Source: Phallusia mammillata
Taxonomy: Eukaryota > Chordata > Ascidiacea > Phlebobranchia > Ascidiidae
Reading direction: 5' to 3'
DNA: 64,000 nucleotides
Assembly (NCBI GenBank): GCA_003260075.1
Contig: QLIY01000170.1
Coordinates: 145,920-209,919 of the forward strand
Shown piece by piece: positions 1 through 11,098 of this stretch (position 1 is the stretch's first letter; every line of letters starts with the position of its first letter). The notes under the pieces were generated by a model. That model did no database searches, was not told the DNA's origin, and saw nothing but the letters and a program-made list of their open reading frames with translations. Position numbers and translations under genes: made by a program.

Positions 1-59
1 ATTATCACAATATGATGACGGATAAATACCTGTTTAATATTTGTCTCGCTTGTGTTCAG

Positions 60-3000
60 GTGGACGGTGTAGCGACGACCCTTCCTTACAGTGATTCGGG
101 TTCAGGTGTGAAGGTGCGACGAAGTGGACGTTACATCACTGTTTCCACGCCATTTGGTGTTCAGATGAGATACGATGGAGATCATTACTTCACTATCGGT
201 CTGACACCAGCATATGCTGATGCCGTCGAAGGTAAATAAATAAAGTTTCTATCAAATAAAGGCAAAATATTTGACGAAAGGGTCTTGCAAGTTGATGTTT
301 ATCACCAATAGAATCTAGTTTGAGAAAAATCTCAAAATAAAAAGGCCGTCAAAATCGTTGAAGTAGAATACTTTTCTGTTTGGTGCAAAACATTTTATCG
401 TTGCGATTGTTCAATTCATGATTGAACAAGTTTATGAAACTCGATTGTGCAGTTCTTACAATATTTTATGCTTCAGGTTTGTGTGGAAACTACAACGGAG
501 TCGGTGCTGATGATATGCAAATTAGAGGAACGTTAACACAAGCACCTTCCAGTGTTGAATTTGGTAACAGCTACCAAGTCAACTCCAAAGCAGAGTAAGT
601 CAGTTGTAATTTATGTGCTCCAACTTATTGTGGATGCCTCTGTACGTTTCAGATACTCTTGATTGAATCTTGTTTCCAAAGTAGTCCTTTAGCAGTGATT
701 GTTACTCAAACTACGTTGTGATTTAATAAGATAATGCAACAAAGCAGGAAGCGCTTTGTTTTATTTCCAAGTCGCCATGGTCTTTTACGAGAAATGACCT
801 GATGTTTTTGATGTTAGGTGTGCTTCTGCTTCGGCCACTGTAAACTCGTGCACATCGAACGTTGCAAAAAGATCCCAGTTTGAGGGACGCTGTGCTATTA
901 TCAAGAAAGTCGGAGGATGTTTTGACAGTTGTCACACAAATGTTGATGCTCAAAGATATTTTGATGTAAGTAATGCAAGCTGTTGATAAAAAGTTTCTGG
1001 ACCATTTACAGAGTTACTTTGCTTAATTGTGAACAATAGATATGAACTTGTGTTTAATCTTATATTTCTGCATAGGATTGTGTATTCGATCTTTGCGCGT
1101 TTGACGGCGATCAGCAAATGGTGGTACGAAGTGTCGAAGCTTATGCATCAAAATGTCAAGCCGTTGGTGCTGAGTTTTGTCCATGGAGAGATCAGATCGG
1201 TGCCCGTAAGTAACCCTTTCCGCAGTGCAAAAAAATCTTTGCGCATTGCCATGTGTGTGGCGTCTAATATTCTCTATTGTTGATGTAGAGCTGACCTGCC
1301 GAAAGAATTCCCACTATGTGCAGTGCACCAGTGCTTGCCCCAACACTTGTGTTGACAGAAATGCAGCTGAAAGTTGCTTGGATACCTGCGTTGAAGGTGC
1401 GTTATATCGAAAGAGAAAATATTACCACCCAAAAATTGCGTTAAGCAACCATATTGACTTGTGTTACAGGTTGCGAGTGCGACGAAGGTTTCTTGTTGTC
1501 TGGAGACGAGTGTGTCCCTGATAGAGAGTGTGGATGTTTGGCTGAGGGATTATATTACAAGGTATGTCACCACAGTGTACAGCAGAAATTTTACATCACT
1601 AATAATAACTACGTTGAATTTGCAGAACGGTGACTCGTTTATTTCTTTCGATTGTACCCGCTCGTGTGAATGCAACAACGGCAAGGTGACTTGCTTGGTG
1701 ACTGGTTGTCCTTCCGGCCAAAAATGTGGAACGGATGAAAATGGAAAACGTGGATGTCAGCTTCCTACAGGTAAACGTCAAATGCGAATAAAACAACGTT
1801 ATAAACTTGTTTTGTATTTTCAAATGGTGCATTTTACAACTTTATCCTTTAATACAAACAAAATAACCCGGCGGTTGAAGCGTAATTCCATTTTTTTATT
1901 TTAGCCAAATGCAACGCGACACCAATATCAAAAATGATTCGTCTTCCAAGCGAATGTACAAATCATGATGGTTCTTATCGTTACGTTGACGTCGGGGCTT
2001 GTCCATCAGTCACGTGTCCACGCTCGAACGCCTACGAAACGCAATGTTGTGCGGCGGTCAGCAGAAAAATGGAAAACGTTCAGTGTCTGAGTATGTGTTA
2101 TTTAACGTTAATACGCATGTCAACATTTTTTTACTCACATATATTTTTTGTGTGTAGATGGCAAAACTATTCCTGTTAGCAAAGTTACACGATGTGGATG
2201 TAGCCAATGCACACAGCAAACTATTTCAGTCACTGGAAAGTAAGTAATTAAGCAAAAATTATTTTCCACAGGCAAACGTGTTTGTGTATGATGTGCATAT
2301 AAATAACCACAAATTTAATGACGTCGAGTGATGACATCAACACAGTAGTAGAAGCACATGGAAATTATAAACGCAAATAAAGCTCACTCAAACAATAAGC
2401 TTTAAGTTTTTGATTTTTTGCAGAGTGTTTGGTGTTGCTTCTGATGGATCGCATATGCCACTAAGATTTGGTCTCGTTGTGAGAAACAACCACTCAGCAA
2501 CATCAACTAACAGTCAAGGAAAGTTTAGTCTCAACGTCGCATCAGACACCGAGCGACTTGTGCTGACGTTTGTGGATAAAAATAACGAGTTGATGACGAC
2601 TACCAAGGTATACAGCACGTGATTTACTTTTCTGTGTTAACGATTTTTAAAACTTTTGCATTTAACTAATTCGCAATTCGGTGTTTCGCTAATAATGGGC
2701 CTGCTTCGTATGTAATGGTCGTGCAATGGCTCTTTCTGTTATTTCGTTTTTTGAATCAATGTTGCAGGTAATACAACAACCCCGTTAATAACCCAATTAT
2801 TTCCGCGTTAATAGGTAATTCCGTTCAAGAAATTAGGAGGCGACATTTTCCACGACATCCGGGTTCCAGTAAAAGCTCCATCGATGAGATTTTCATCCAG
2901 AAACAGAGGCGATTTCACACCAACATCTGCCACTGGACAATCCAACGCTATCTTCATCGAAATTGAGCCTAACTCATATTTTGACAAAACGGGAAACTCT

Positions 3001-4500
3001 TATTCTGGAGACGTAAGTTGGCGATTTTTGTAATAGTAAAAAAAAAACCTTCAAATTTTCTAGGGTATAAAATAGCAGACAAAGGCAAAAAAACGATTCA
3101 CGATGTTTTCGGAACCAAACCAATATAACGTTTCACATTATCTTAACTCGATCAATTTGTGGCAAACTCAATAGAAAAGTGTTTTTATTGTAGTAAAAAA
3201 TACACATTATTTTACCGAAAAATTACAGTACGGAAAAATTAATCGAAATGCTTAATCTGTTCTTGCTTAATTTAGGTAACAGCTAGTCTTACGTACATCG
3301 ACCCACGTGACACTTCGTCATACCTGGATGCGCCAAGCGACCTGATGACGTCGAACGGTGAAGTGATGAGAAGCTATGGAATGTTTGACATGGATTTCAG
3401 AAACCACGAAAATATTGAACTTGACGTTGGAAACGTAAGATCCAGTCGTTCTGTTGTTATAAAGCCTGTTACATGTGAGGTAACCTTGGTTGCTTTTGGC
3501 TCTGCAGATTCGAATCTCAATGCTGGCCAGTCAAATTGGTGTGGAAAGCGAAAAACAAAAAGTTCGTTTGTGGTCGCTCAACCCAACTAGTGGATTGTGG
3601 GATGAAGTTGGTAGAATGACGGTAAGATTTTAACCTTTGAAATAAAAGTAATAGATTTGCTTATTTGTCGTCATTGACATGAAGGCAATTTTTTTGTAGA
3701 AACTATTCTGCTCCAGTTGTACTGGTGAAAGTAGAGGCATTAATTAACCCACTGCAAATATTAGATACATGGGCTTCAGATTAAGAAGAAATGGTTTGCT
3801 CAAACTGTAATTCTATTTTAGCTGACGTCATCATCTAAGGGACGTGTTGTGACGGCAAACATTCCTAAAATCAGCTTCCAACGAATGATCAACATTGATG
3901 TTGCAGCTGATGACAATTGCTACGCCAAAGGTAAATCTACAAACAACGTTGTATCTTTTATTCAATAAAGCAGGAGTTGGATGTTAATTGTTGTTCTTTG
4001 AAAATGTGCGGGCGTCCTTTTTCACAATTTAATTGGTTTTCTTATCATTTCGGAAAAAATGGATCAAAGTTTATCTTATGTCCACATTTTTTTACGTTAA
4101 AGAAATCACATTTATACATTTTGAGTTTTTACTTAAAAATATGTTATGTTTGACACACACTTCTGCATGACTTTCAGTGCGGGCTTACGGAACGGACGAC
4201 TTTAACGCGTGGGACCAGGTTTCATATGCGAAGATAAATGCAGTGATTCGAGAATCGGTCGGTAGTCAGTGGAGAAGTGTGGGAGTTTCCCTGACTCGAC
4301 CTGACACTGGAGCATGTGTTCGAGTTTTCTGCGACGTGCGACGATCTAACACATTTACTGCTACCTTCACAGGTATAGACATCGCCACTTAAACAGTTGC
4401 CAACAAATATTTAAATCACATTTATGGTGTAAAAAGTTGAATGAATAAAATCGAACATGAAAAAATTTTTAACATAAAAATAACATATTTTTAACAGCCA

Positions 4501-4539
<39 letters not shown>

Positions 4540-5941
4540 CGCGAGGGAAAGCTTGGACGCTGCACCTTCCAACCCACAAGATCCAGCTAAGATTGGAATC
4601 TCAACTGAAGCCCTTGTTCCATTGAACTACAGGTTTGTATGACAATATTTCTTACCTATTTCACTTTTTCCAGCCATTTAAAATATGACTTAAAAATGCA
4701 AAACAACAAACATCAGAACATACGATTTTTGTGTGTGCAGACGTTCAGATCATTTGCGACACAACGGACCAACCAACGCGTTTACCATCAACTTACCGCA
4801 GAAGGCTAACGTAACTCACAAAAACGGGCCATTCTATGAAGATGAGTTCGACTGCATAAAGGCTCCTGTTACTGAAAATCACTTCAGATTCTCTAGGTAT
4901 TAAAGTTTAATCCACTAACAGTAAGCTACATGTGGTATATAGTAAATATATGTGGAGCGAATCATGCAACATCTTGGATTTATCTGTTAACGAGACAACT
5001 TTGTGCAGAAAATCGTCCAGCGGTTACGAGTTTAACACCCTGCCTATTGATGAGAGCAACATCTACTTTACCTGGCAAGATAATCCACTCAGCTGGTGGC
5101 CAAAACCTACGGAGTTTAGAGCTTGCTACATGAAGGTACAGAAACCATTTTTCATGAATCGTGACATGGTTACTGACTACCTTCTAGCTTCTAAGACTTT
5201 TTTGCATTTTCAATCTTTTACAACAAAATTATATTTTAACTTACAAACTTAAAACAAAACATATTTTGTACCATTTGTGATATGTTCCGTTAAAACAGTA
5301 ATACTTTATAGGTGAAACTCCTGAGTTCGCCGGCAGTTGGAATTCAGAGCAAATGTACAGTTGGAATGAGAACTGGACTTATTGGACAACTCTACGGTAT
5401 CCGAGAAAGCCGAAGTGTTGCTGACGGATCTAACTCTGTCGCTTGTATTGAATTCAAATGCAGGTAAACATTCGCTCCTATTAAACTAGGTTTAAACGTG
5501 TTTCTATGGATAAGATGTTTTTATGGGACAGAACACAGAGAACGGCATTTTTTCTAATTCGGTTAAAATATCTTTCATTCCTTCTCTTAAAATAAAAGCC
5601 TCTTTTTTTCTTGTAGCTCAACTTCACTGAGTGGACAAACAGATCGCAGTTTGGTGGCTATTACTCCGCCAAGCAATTGCGGACGCCATGTGGTCAACAC
5701 GCATCTTGACCAGTACCTGACCACTCTGGTGCCAGTGGCCGGTCAAGTGGACAACCAGTCTTACCGCATGTTTGCCCCTGCTGACCGCCTTGGCCACACC
5801 TACGGTATTTACACGGCAACAGCTAACGACCCCGTGAAAGCCAAACGTCTCGGTAGAGGTCACTGCATGGCCGGCGACTCTCGTATTACCTCAGACACGA
5901 TGAAATATGACGACAACGTTGCAGTGACCTTCCGTTGCTAA
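60..5941 (+). CDS. Secreted VWD-C8-TIL protein with CILP-like C-terminal half (5' partial)
   Basis: Twenty exons are inferred: 60-231, 477-594, 818-965, 1076-1205, 1289-1396, 1470-1561, 1626-1770, 1905-2090, 2158-2239, 2424-2607, 2815-3012, 3276-3434, 3508-3621, 3822-3930, 4178-4372, 4498-4632, 4741-4896, 5009-5135, 5312-5463 and 5617-5941. Phases agree and about 1000 residues are encoded; the start lies left of the window. In order: end of a von Willebrand D domain with the GLCGNYNG motif, a C8 cysteine module, a TIL domain, a VWC-like cysteine block (CECNNGKVTC), a second cysteine block, then a carboxypeptidase-regulatory-like fold (VFGVASDGSHMPL) and a long region like the C-terminal half of cartilage intermediate layer protein, ending ...DNVAVTFRC-stop. 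CILP proteins are extracellular matrix proteins, and VWD-C8-TIL modules mediate disulfide-linked assembly. An extracellular structural or mucus role is inferred. Exon 16 is broken by a 39-G run judged artefactual. It could be named CILP-like or VWD-protein; orthology is not settled. Confidence 0.85.
4501..4539. repeat. 39-base poly-G run inside an exon, probable assembly artefact
   Basis: The run follows the acceptor TTTTAACAG and the bases CCA at 4498-4500, and is followed by GCGCGAGGGAAAGC. Exon 15 ends with one spare base. Joining it to CC-AGG-GAA-AGC, as suggested by the overlap of the left flank (CCAGGG) and right flank (CGAGGGAAA), gives a frame that runs on into the rest of exon 16. 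With the run as written the exon would encode a stretch of glycine that fits no relative of this family. Confidence 0.7.
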
Positions 5942-6094
5942 GTTACTGGCAAACGTTATGACTAGATGAAACTCGAATCGACAGGGGAAGTAATTTATTG
6001 TGTTTGTTGTAAATAGCTTCTTCTGTGCACATTTAAAATTTATGCAACGTAGACGTGCGGTGTGTATAGTTATTGTAAATATATATTGCTCGGC

Positions 6095-6100
6095 AATAAA
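6095..6100 (+). other. Poly(A) signal AATAAA of the VWD/CILP-like gene
   Basis: A canonical AATAAA lies about 155 bases after the TAA stop at 5939-5941 and is followed by a T/G-rich stretch (GTTTTGTGTGGTTTG), as expected downstream of a cleavage site. Confidence 0.6.
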
Positions 6101-6520
6101 CATTTCCACGTCTGCAGTTTTGTGTGGTTTGTTATCTTAGCAATTGATACAGCAATGAACCTAGCCCTGAACTCAAATACGAAAGCAAATAGGTGCGGGG
6201 CAGTTGCTTGCACGAATCTAAATCTAGAGTTATTCTAAATCTAAATGTTGTTTCCACAGACTTTATCAAACTGTTGTTCGCAAAACAATTTAGGTGACCG
6301 CCAAGAGTTAAGAGTATTTCGACTTTAAATTATTTATTTACTCCTTGCAAAAATGTTGCCACAACGTCATGCAAAGTAAACTTTGTGAACTAATGACGCA
6401 GGATAACCGACGCGGGATAAATAAGATAATTGTAAAAAAACAAGTACAATAACTAGAATTTAAATAAGCCCGAGAACAAAGGTGCGAACTTAACAGTGAA
6501 TAACGAAACAAACACACTTT

Positions 6521-6719
6521 CAGTGGTTCTCAACCGTTTTCCTTGCTGCACCCCTTTCAAATCACCAACAAATTTTCGCACCCCCTTATGTAAGTGATGG
6601 GTTTTTGTATTTATATAGAATAGATCTAACCAACCTCAATGATTCACCATCCCCGCACACCCCTAGAAACAGTTCTTGTACCCCTTGGGGGTGCGTGCAC
6701 CCCTGGTTAAGAACCCCTG
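6521..6719. mobile_element. Short hAT-like MITE, degenerate
   Basis: The left end CAGTGGTTCTCAACC and right end GGTTAAGAACCCCTG are imperfect inverted repeats, and the interior has the GCACCCC / GGGGTGC pattern typical of small hAT-derived elements. No clean 8-base target duplication was seen (CACACTTT versus CATTAGGT), so this is an old or truncated copy. Confidence 0.5.
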
Positions 6720-7296
6720 CATTAGGTGAACACCAGTTCACGTAACAGTGGAAGAGGAAAAGAAAAAAGATCCACGATGAAACATTGGCTTTTATAAACT
6801 GATACTCCTTTTTATTGCGATCTTCGCGAAACATTACCTTCTTTTACTCACATCAATTATTGGTTTGTTAAAGTTAAAATCGTGCAAAGATATGTAACAC
6901 AAAATATCTGCCGCAATGGATTGCACAACTTTTTCGAAATATGTGGTTTACACAACAGCGCACTTTTGGTCAGGCTATACATGGCAACGAAAAGTCGGTG
7001 TATTTAGCTTGGAGCGCTATAGTGTTTGTTCTCAAGAAAATTGGGAAAGGATTTCTATGTAAATAGTTACAAAAACGTATGGTAACTTATAAACATAATT
7101 TTTTTGGGAAACAGTGGTAAGATGGGCAATAATCTTATCAAGCCCTTTTATTATCAATTAAATATTTGCCACTAAGCATAAGGGATCCTTCCTTTCTTCC
7201 TCCTTAATATTATTTTTTTCTGTTTGAGGTAGCTGTGTAAAAGTTTTTTTTTTCATTTGAACAACTAATGACATTATATTTGTTATCTGCTTACGC

Positions 7297-8294
7297 CAGG
7301 GGTTCTTAAACTGGGGGGCGCGCCCCCCTAGGGGGGCGTGAAGGGTTCGCAAGGGGGGCGCAGCACAATCTGGCAGCAAAGTTTTAACTTGCAAACAATT
7401 GTAAATTAATGCATTGGAATTATGTCGGCGCTGATTTCGAACTTATTGTTTAAAGTATAAACGCTTCATTACTCTGAAATGGATGTCCAATTGTATTAAC
7501 CAAACTTTTCCCACTGCGGGCCGCCGCATAGTTTACATGCCCTAGTGCCGTTTTCTCAAACTTAGCCCATGAGGCGATTTTAATATGGGCGACAAGATAT
7601 GGTCTTTTTAAAAACCCATTTAAAATCTGTTAAATTGTATAGTTAGTCTCATCTTACAAGGAATGCTTGTATATTACGTCATAAGTGACACAATAAGGCA
7701 ATTGTTTGCGCACAATTAACACTTTTTGTTTGGTCTGTGACGTAATAAACTGGGTTTGGATCAATCCTGGGCGTTGCAATCCTTTGAGAGTCGGTAATAT
7801 TAATTTTACATGTCGTAACAGTAAACTTTCGTAAGGAGTAGATTAAGTTTTGACAGTAACAAAGTTATCAATACGATTTGGCAATCCAAAAATTGGGTCG
7901 CGAGCCGGATGAAATGACCTTGCGGGCCGTAGTTTGGTGACCCCTGTACTATATAGTCGGCTGTACATTCTTTATTTGTTCGCAATTTCGCATTAGAGAT
8001 TGCCCTGACTTTGAGTGAATCAACAATTTCTGGGCAACATATGCGTAGTTTAAAAGAATACTGGCAACGTGTCTCTGTGTTCGCAAAAGCCTACTTTTTC
8101 GCAACTTATCAGTGTTGAAGTGGCTTTTTCCAACGTTCGGAACTAACTTGACAGTAGCTTAAAGCGGACCTACCATGTATGTTGTTTCCAAAAAACAAGA
8201 CAAGCATCATTAGTGCTAACGTTTTTTAAGGGGGGCGTGAGAATAAATAATTAGTGTAAAGTGGGGCGCTACCGAAAAAGTTTAAGAACCCCTG
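7297..8294. mobile_element. 998-bp non-autonomous hAT transposon with exact TSD
   Basis: Terminal inverted repeats CAGGGGTTCTTAAACT and AGTTTAAGAACCCCTG are perfect, and the 8-base target duplication GCTTACGC is exact at 7289-7296 and 8295-8302. Both features are diagnostic of the hAT superfamily. No transposase frame is present. Inside, near 7920-7955, lies what looks like the right end of another hAT element (CGGGCCGTAGTTTGGTGACCCCTG); its left end was not found, so the element may have swallowed an older fragment. Confidence 0.9.
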
Positions 8295-8593
8295 GCTTAC
8301 GCCATCCAAAAGGTCTGGACAACGCTAAACTTCAAGTTCCCTTAATTAGTAATCCCAGCCAATTGAAAACAGCTTGGAACTGGCTGTCATCGTCAGCTCA
8401 TTTGGGCTAAACTGTTTTTTAGCTGTAAACAAATTGGCACAACGAAAATCCGGTACAACGGTCTGTCTGGTAGTTTGATGGTTTACCTGTATTGGATGTT
8501 TTGATGCCCGTTTTCACACGTGAATCTTGGTTTTAACGGTTAATTATCTTATAAGCCTACTTTATATATTTCAGACTATTCAGTCCAGACCCT

Positions 8594-8779
8594 TTTTAAG
8601 ATCTATAATGTTTGATTTTTGATTACTTCTGAGCACAGTAAGGAGGTGACAGCTCTTCACTGAAAGACTTTTGGGGGGGGGGAACTACAGTTAATGTAAG
8701 TTTTAAGATCTATAATGTTTGGTTTTTGATGACTTCTGAGCACAGTAAGGAGGTGACAGCTCTTCACTGAAAGACTTTT
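8594..8779. repeat. Direct duplication around a 10-G run
   Basis: About 79 bases at 8594-8672 recur at 8701-8779 with two or three mismatches, offset 107 bases, separated by ten Gs (8673-8682) and 18 further bases. No transposon ends are visible. The same pattern recurs at four other sites, which points to an assembly join between two alleles rather than a natural tandem duplication. Confidence 0.65.
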
Positions 8780-9117
8780 TGCCTGAAACTTAGTTCAAAC
8801 TGCTTATTTCACTTATATTCGTTACTTTTGACTCAAGTTTGTTGATTTACTCATTTACTTTTACCGTGTAATTACCCTAAATTTCGGGACTTTTTAACAG
8901 TATCAGCTAAACGTGTTGCAGAGCATGTTTACAAAGAATAAAAACAGATAATTTTATTCCGGGCGAATATCTAGTCACTTTTATAATGCAGCACCTACGA
9001 CAGCTAAGAGTGGGAGATTCTAACGCCATCTGGCTTCTCTACATCATCTATACAGAATACTTGGGATAAAATCAATGCAATCAGGTGCAGAAAGTCACAA
9101 CGTCCGTTTCCACAATC

Positions 9118-10617
9118 TTATTTCGCGGCGTCTGCCATGTAAGCGTCCAGTTCAGCATCCATGTTCGTTTTGTTTTTTGACATGTAACTGTCTAAATCTG
9201 TGTCAAGCTGTTCACGGTTTGCCGGCTTTCCTCCTCTCTTGCTGCCTCTCCCGCGCTGACCACCTCTACCCCGCGTGTTGCCGCGTGAGGGTTTGGTTTG
9301 GCCACGCTTGTTGTTATTACCGTAGGTTCGAGAAAGTGGTCCACCACGAACAGAGGTCACACCTCGACCACGACCTATATATGACAAAAAATCATTGTAT
9401 ATTACAACCTACAATTTTTGTTTCAAATACATATTTACACGGGTATTGCGGCATAAAGTTTCAAACTTATGTTTAAAATAAAATAAGCTTTTGTCTACCT
9501 CGACCACGGTTTGTTTTGAGATTTCCTCTGGTAAAATTGTTTTGCTGTATGCCAAGACGACCAGCTGTTTGGCGATTCACTGAAATAAACTTCATTTTAA
9601 CTTCATAATCAGTAGCAACTACACACACTGTTTGGACAAACATGAATTATCACTACAGCTGGTGAGGAAACAAAGACTGCGTGAGCTTGAGTAGCTTTCA
9701 TACCGACTTATACAATAAATGGGTAAAATAAAAGAAAGCTATTCATGAAACAATTAATGACTTGGGACACAAATATTTCCATGTTGTAATCTTAACAGAT
9801 TAAATTTTGCTATTATGTTTTCCTGCAGGTCATATATTTCATTTAAATTTAGTTGCAGATTTGTCAAGTTACCATACCAGCGTGCAAAAACAATTAACCA
9901 GTGCAGGTACATCATTTCGGAGTAAAATTCACTGTATACAAGACCTATGAAACTCTACTAACTCCAAATATCTCAATTATTCTACTTGTTTACCCCTTCT
10001 GTTAAAACGGACACAACACAATCTTCTACCCACCACAGTTTACCAACCTTGAAAGCGTTTAGCTGCTGTGGTAACACCTCGACCTCTTCCTCTCATAGTT
10101 TTATTTCCCAGTCGATCAAGAACTGATTGCTACAAGACCAAACATGCAACTCAAACAATCTTATTTGTTATTTTCCTTCTTAAAACGATGTCATAAACAT
10201 GGTAAGATAGAAAGCATTACAACATTGTGCAGATATTCTGGTCCAGTCAAAAAGTGATATCGTTTTAAACAAAAAAAAATTTAGTTTCAGTTTCGACTGT
10301 TATGATTTTAAGTTACACTTAGACCAACATTCTACAAAGCAAATGTTCAACAATTGCAGAGAAATGCTAAAATTTAAAAATATACATCTACTTTAATGTG
10401 ATAATGACCTGAATTTTAGGCATTTTCTATATTAATGCAAAATAATTTACAAAATAACCTTTGGAGGTGATTGCTGTTGCCCGAGACCCAGTGCTTGTTC
10501 CACTGTGGGCCGTCGTTCCATTTGCTGGGTTAACCTTCTGTTTTTCTCACTTGCCATTTTTGCAGTGCTGGCTTGAGTCCTCACAGTTTGTGGTGAAGTG
10601 GTCGGTCGTGATTTCAT
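9118..10617 (-). CDS. CHTOP: CHTOP-like chromatin target of PRMT1, four coding exons
   Basis: Exons on the minus strand are 10617-10459, 10129-10048, 9579-9499 and 9374-9118, phases 0/1/1, giving about 192 residues and a TAA stop. The N-terminal exon carries the conserved ASEKNRRLTQQMERRPTV block, the middle is an arginine-glycine-rich GAR domain (RGRGRGV, RGRGGQRGRG), and the C-terminus has the duplicated LDSYMSK / LDAYMAD motif unique to the CHTOP family. Known relatives are nuclear, bind PRMT1 and the TREX mRNA export complex, and are methylated on GAR arginines. The protein is shorter than the human one (about 248 residues), mainly through a smaller GAR region. A further upstream exon is possible because vertebrate proteins start about 35 residues earlier; M21 (MASEKN) is an alternative start. 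Possible 5' UTR exons with donor-like ends lie near 13882 and 14000. Confidence 0.88.
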
Positions 10618-11098
10618 TATCGTTGTGAAACTTGCATGGATTTTTAAGAGTAAATTTCATATTTTGCCGAAGCCAGTAATATAACATAACATGGACATGC
10701 TGTATCACTCAAACAATGAATGCATTCATGTTTTACTAATCTTTTTTTAAGCAGGTTCAGTGTTTGTTCAGTTGCTCTCATTTAAAAATGATGCCAAAAT
10801 TGACATTGTTCAGTTATATTGTATAGTTTATCTTAGTTTTACAAATTCTATTTACTTTAAAATTTAAGACATTGTGTTAATTCGTTTAGGATATAAACCT
10901 GTGATTTTTTTAGATTGTAACTGCCAACTTGTTTAAGTTAGCACACAAAACTTTTTTATCATTAAGGCAATAATATTTTTGAAAAGACATTAATTCACAA
11001 AAAGTGACCACTATTATTGTTAAAATGGTCCTCATTTTTTATCTACAGCAAAAATATATATCAAGTGTTTAGTTTTGATACTCTACAGCAGTGGTTCC

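Larger units (their letters stand above)
5942..9117. other. Intergenic region with transposon remnants
   Basis: Holds the 3' UTR and poly(A) signal of the gene on the left, two transposon-like elements (6521-6719 and 7297-8294) and a run-plus-duplication at 8594-8779. The remaining stretches (6101-6520, 6720-7296, 8295-8593, 8780-9117) show no convincing exon on either strand; the small open frames there lack splice context and family resemblance. The last part should include the 3' UTR of CHTOP. Confidence 0.6.

Noticed and set aside
1599-1832. Antisense frames in the VWD/CILP-like gene (also 5624-5863 and 723-953)
   Set aside because: They are shadows of coding exons on the plus strand.
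4501-4539. Long G runs as G-quadruplex regulatory elements, tempting because a G4 helicase gene is in the window
   Set aside because: Pure homopolymer runs with duplicated flanks, two of them inside exons, fit assembly joins better than functional quadruplexes.
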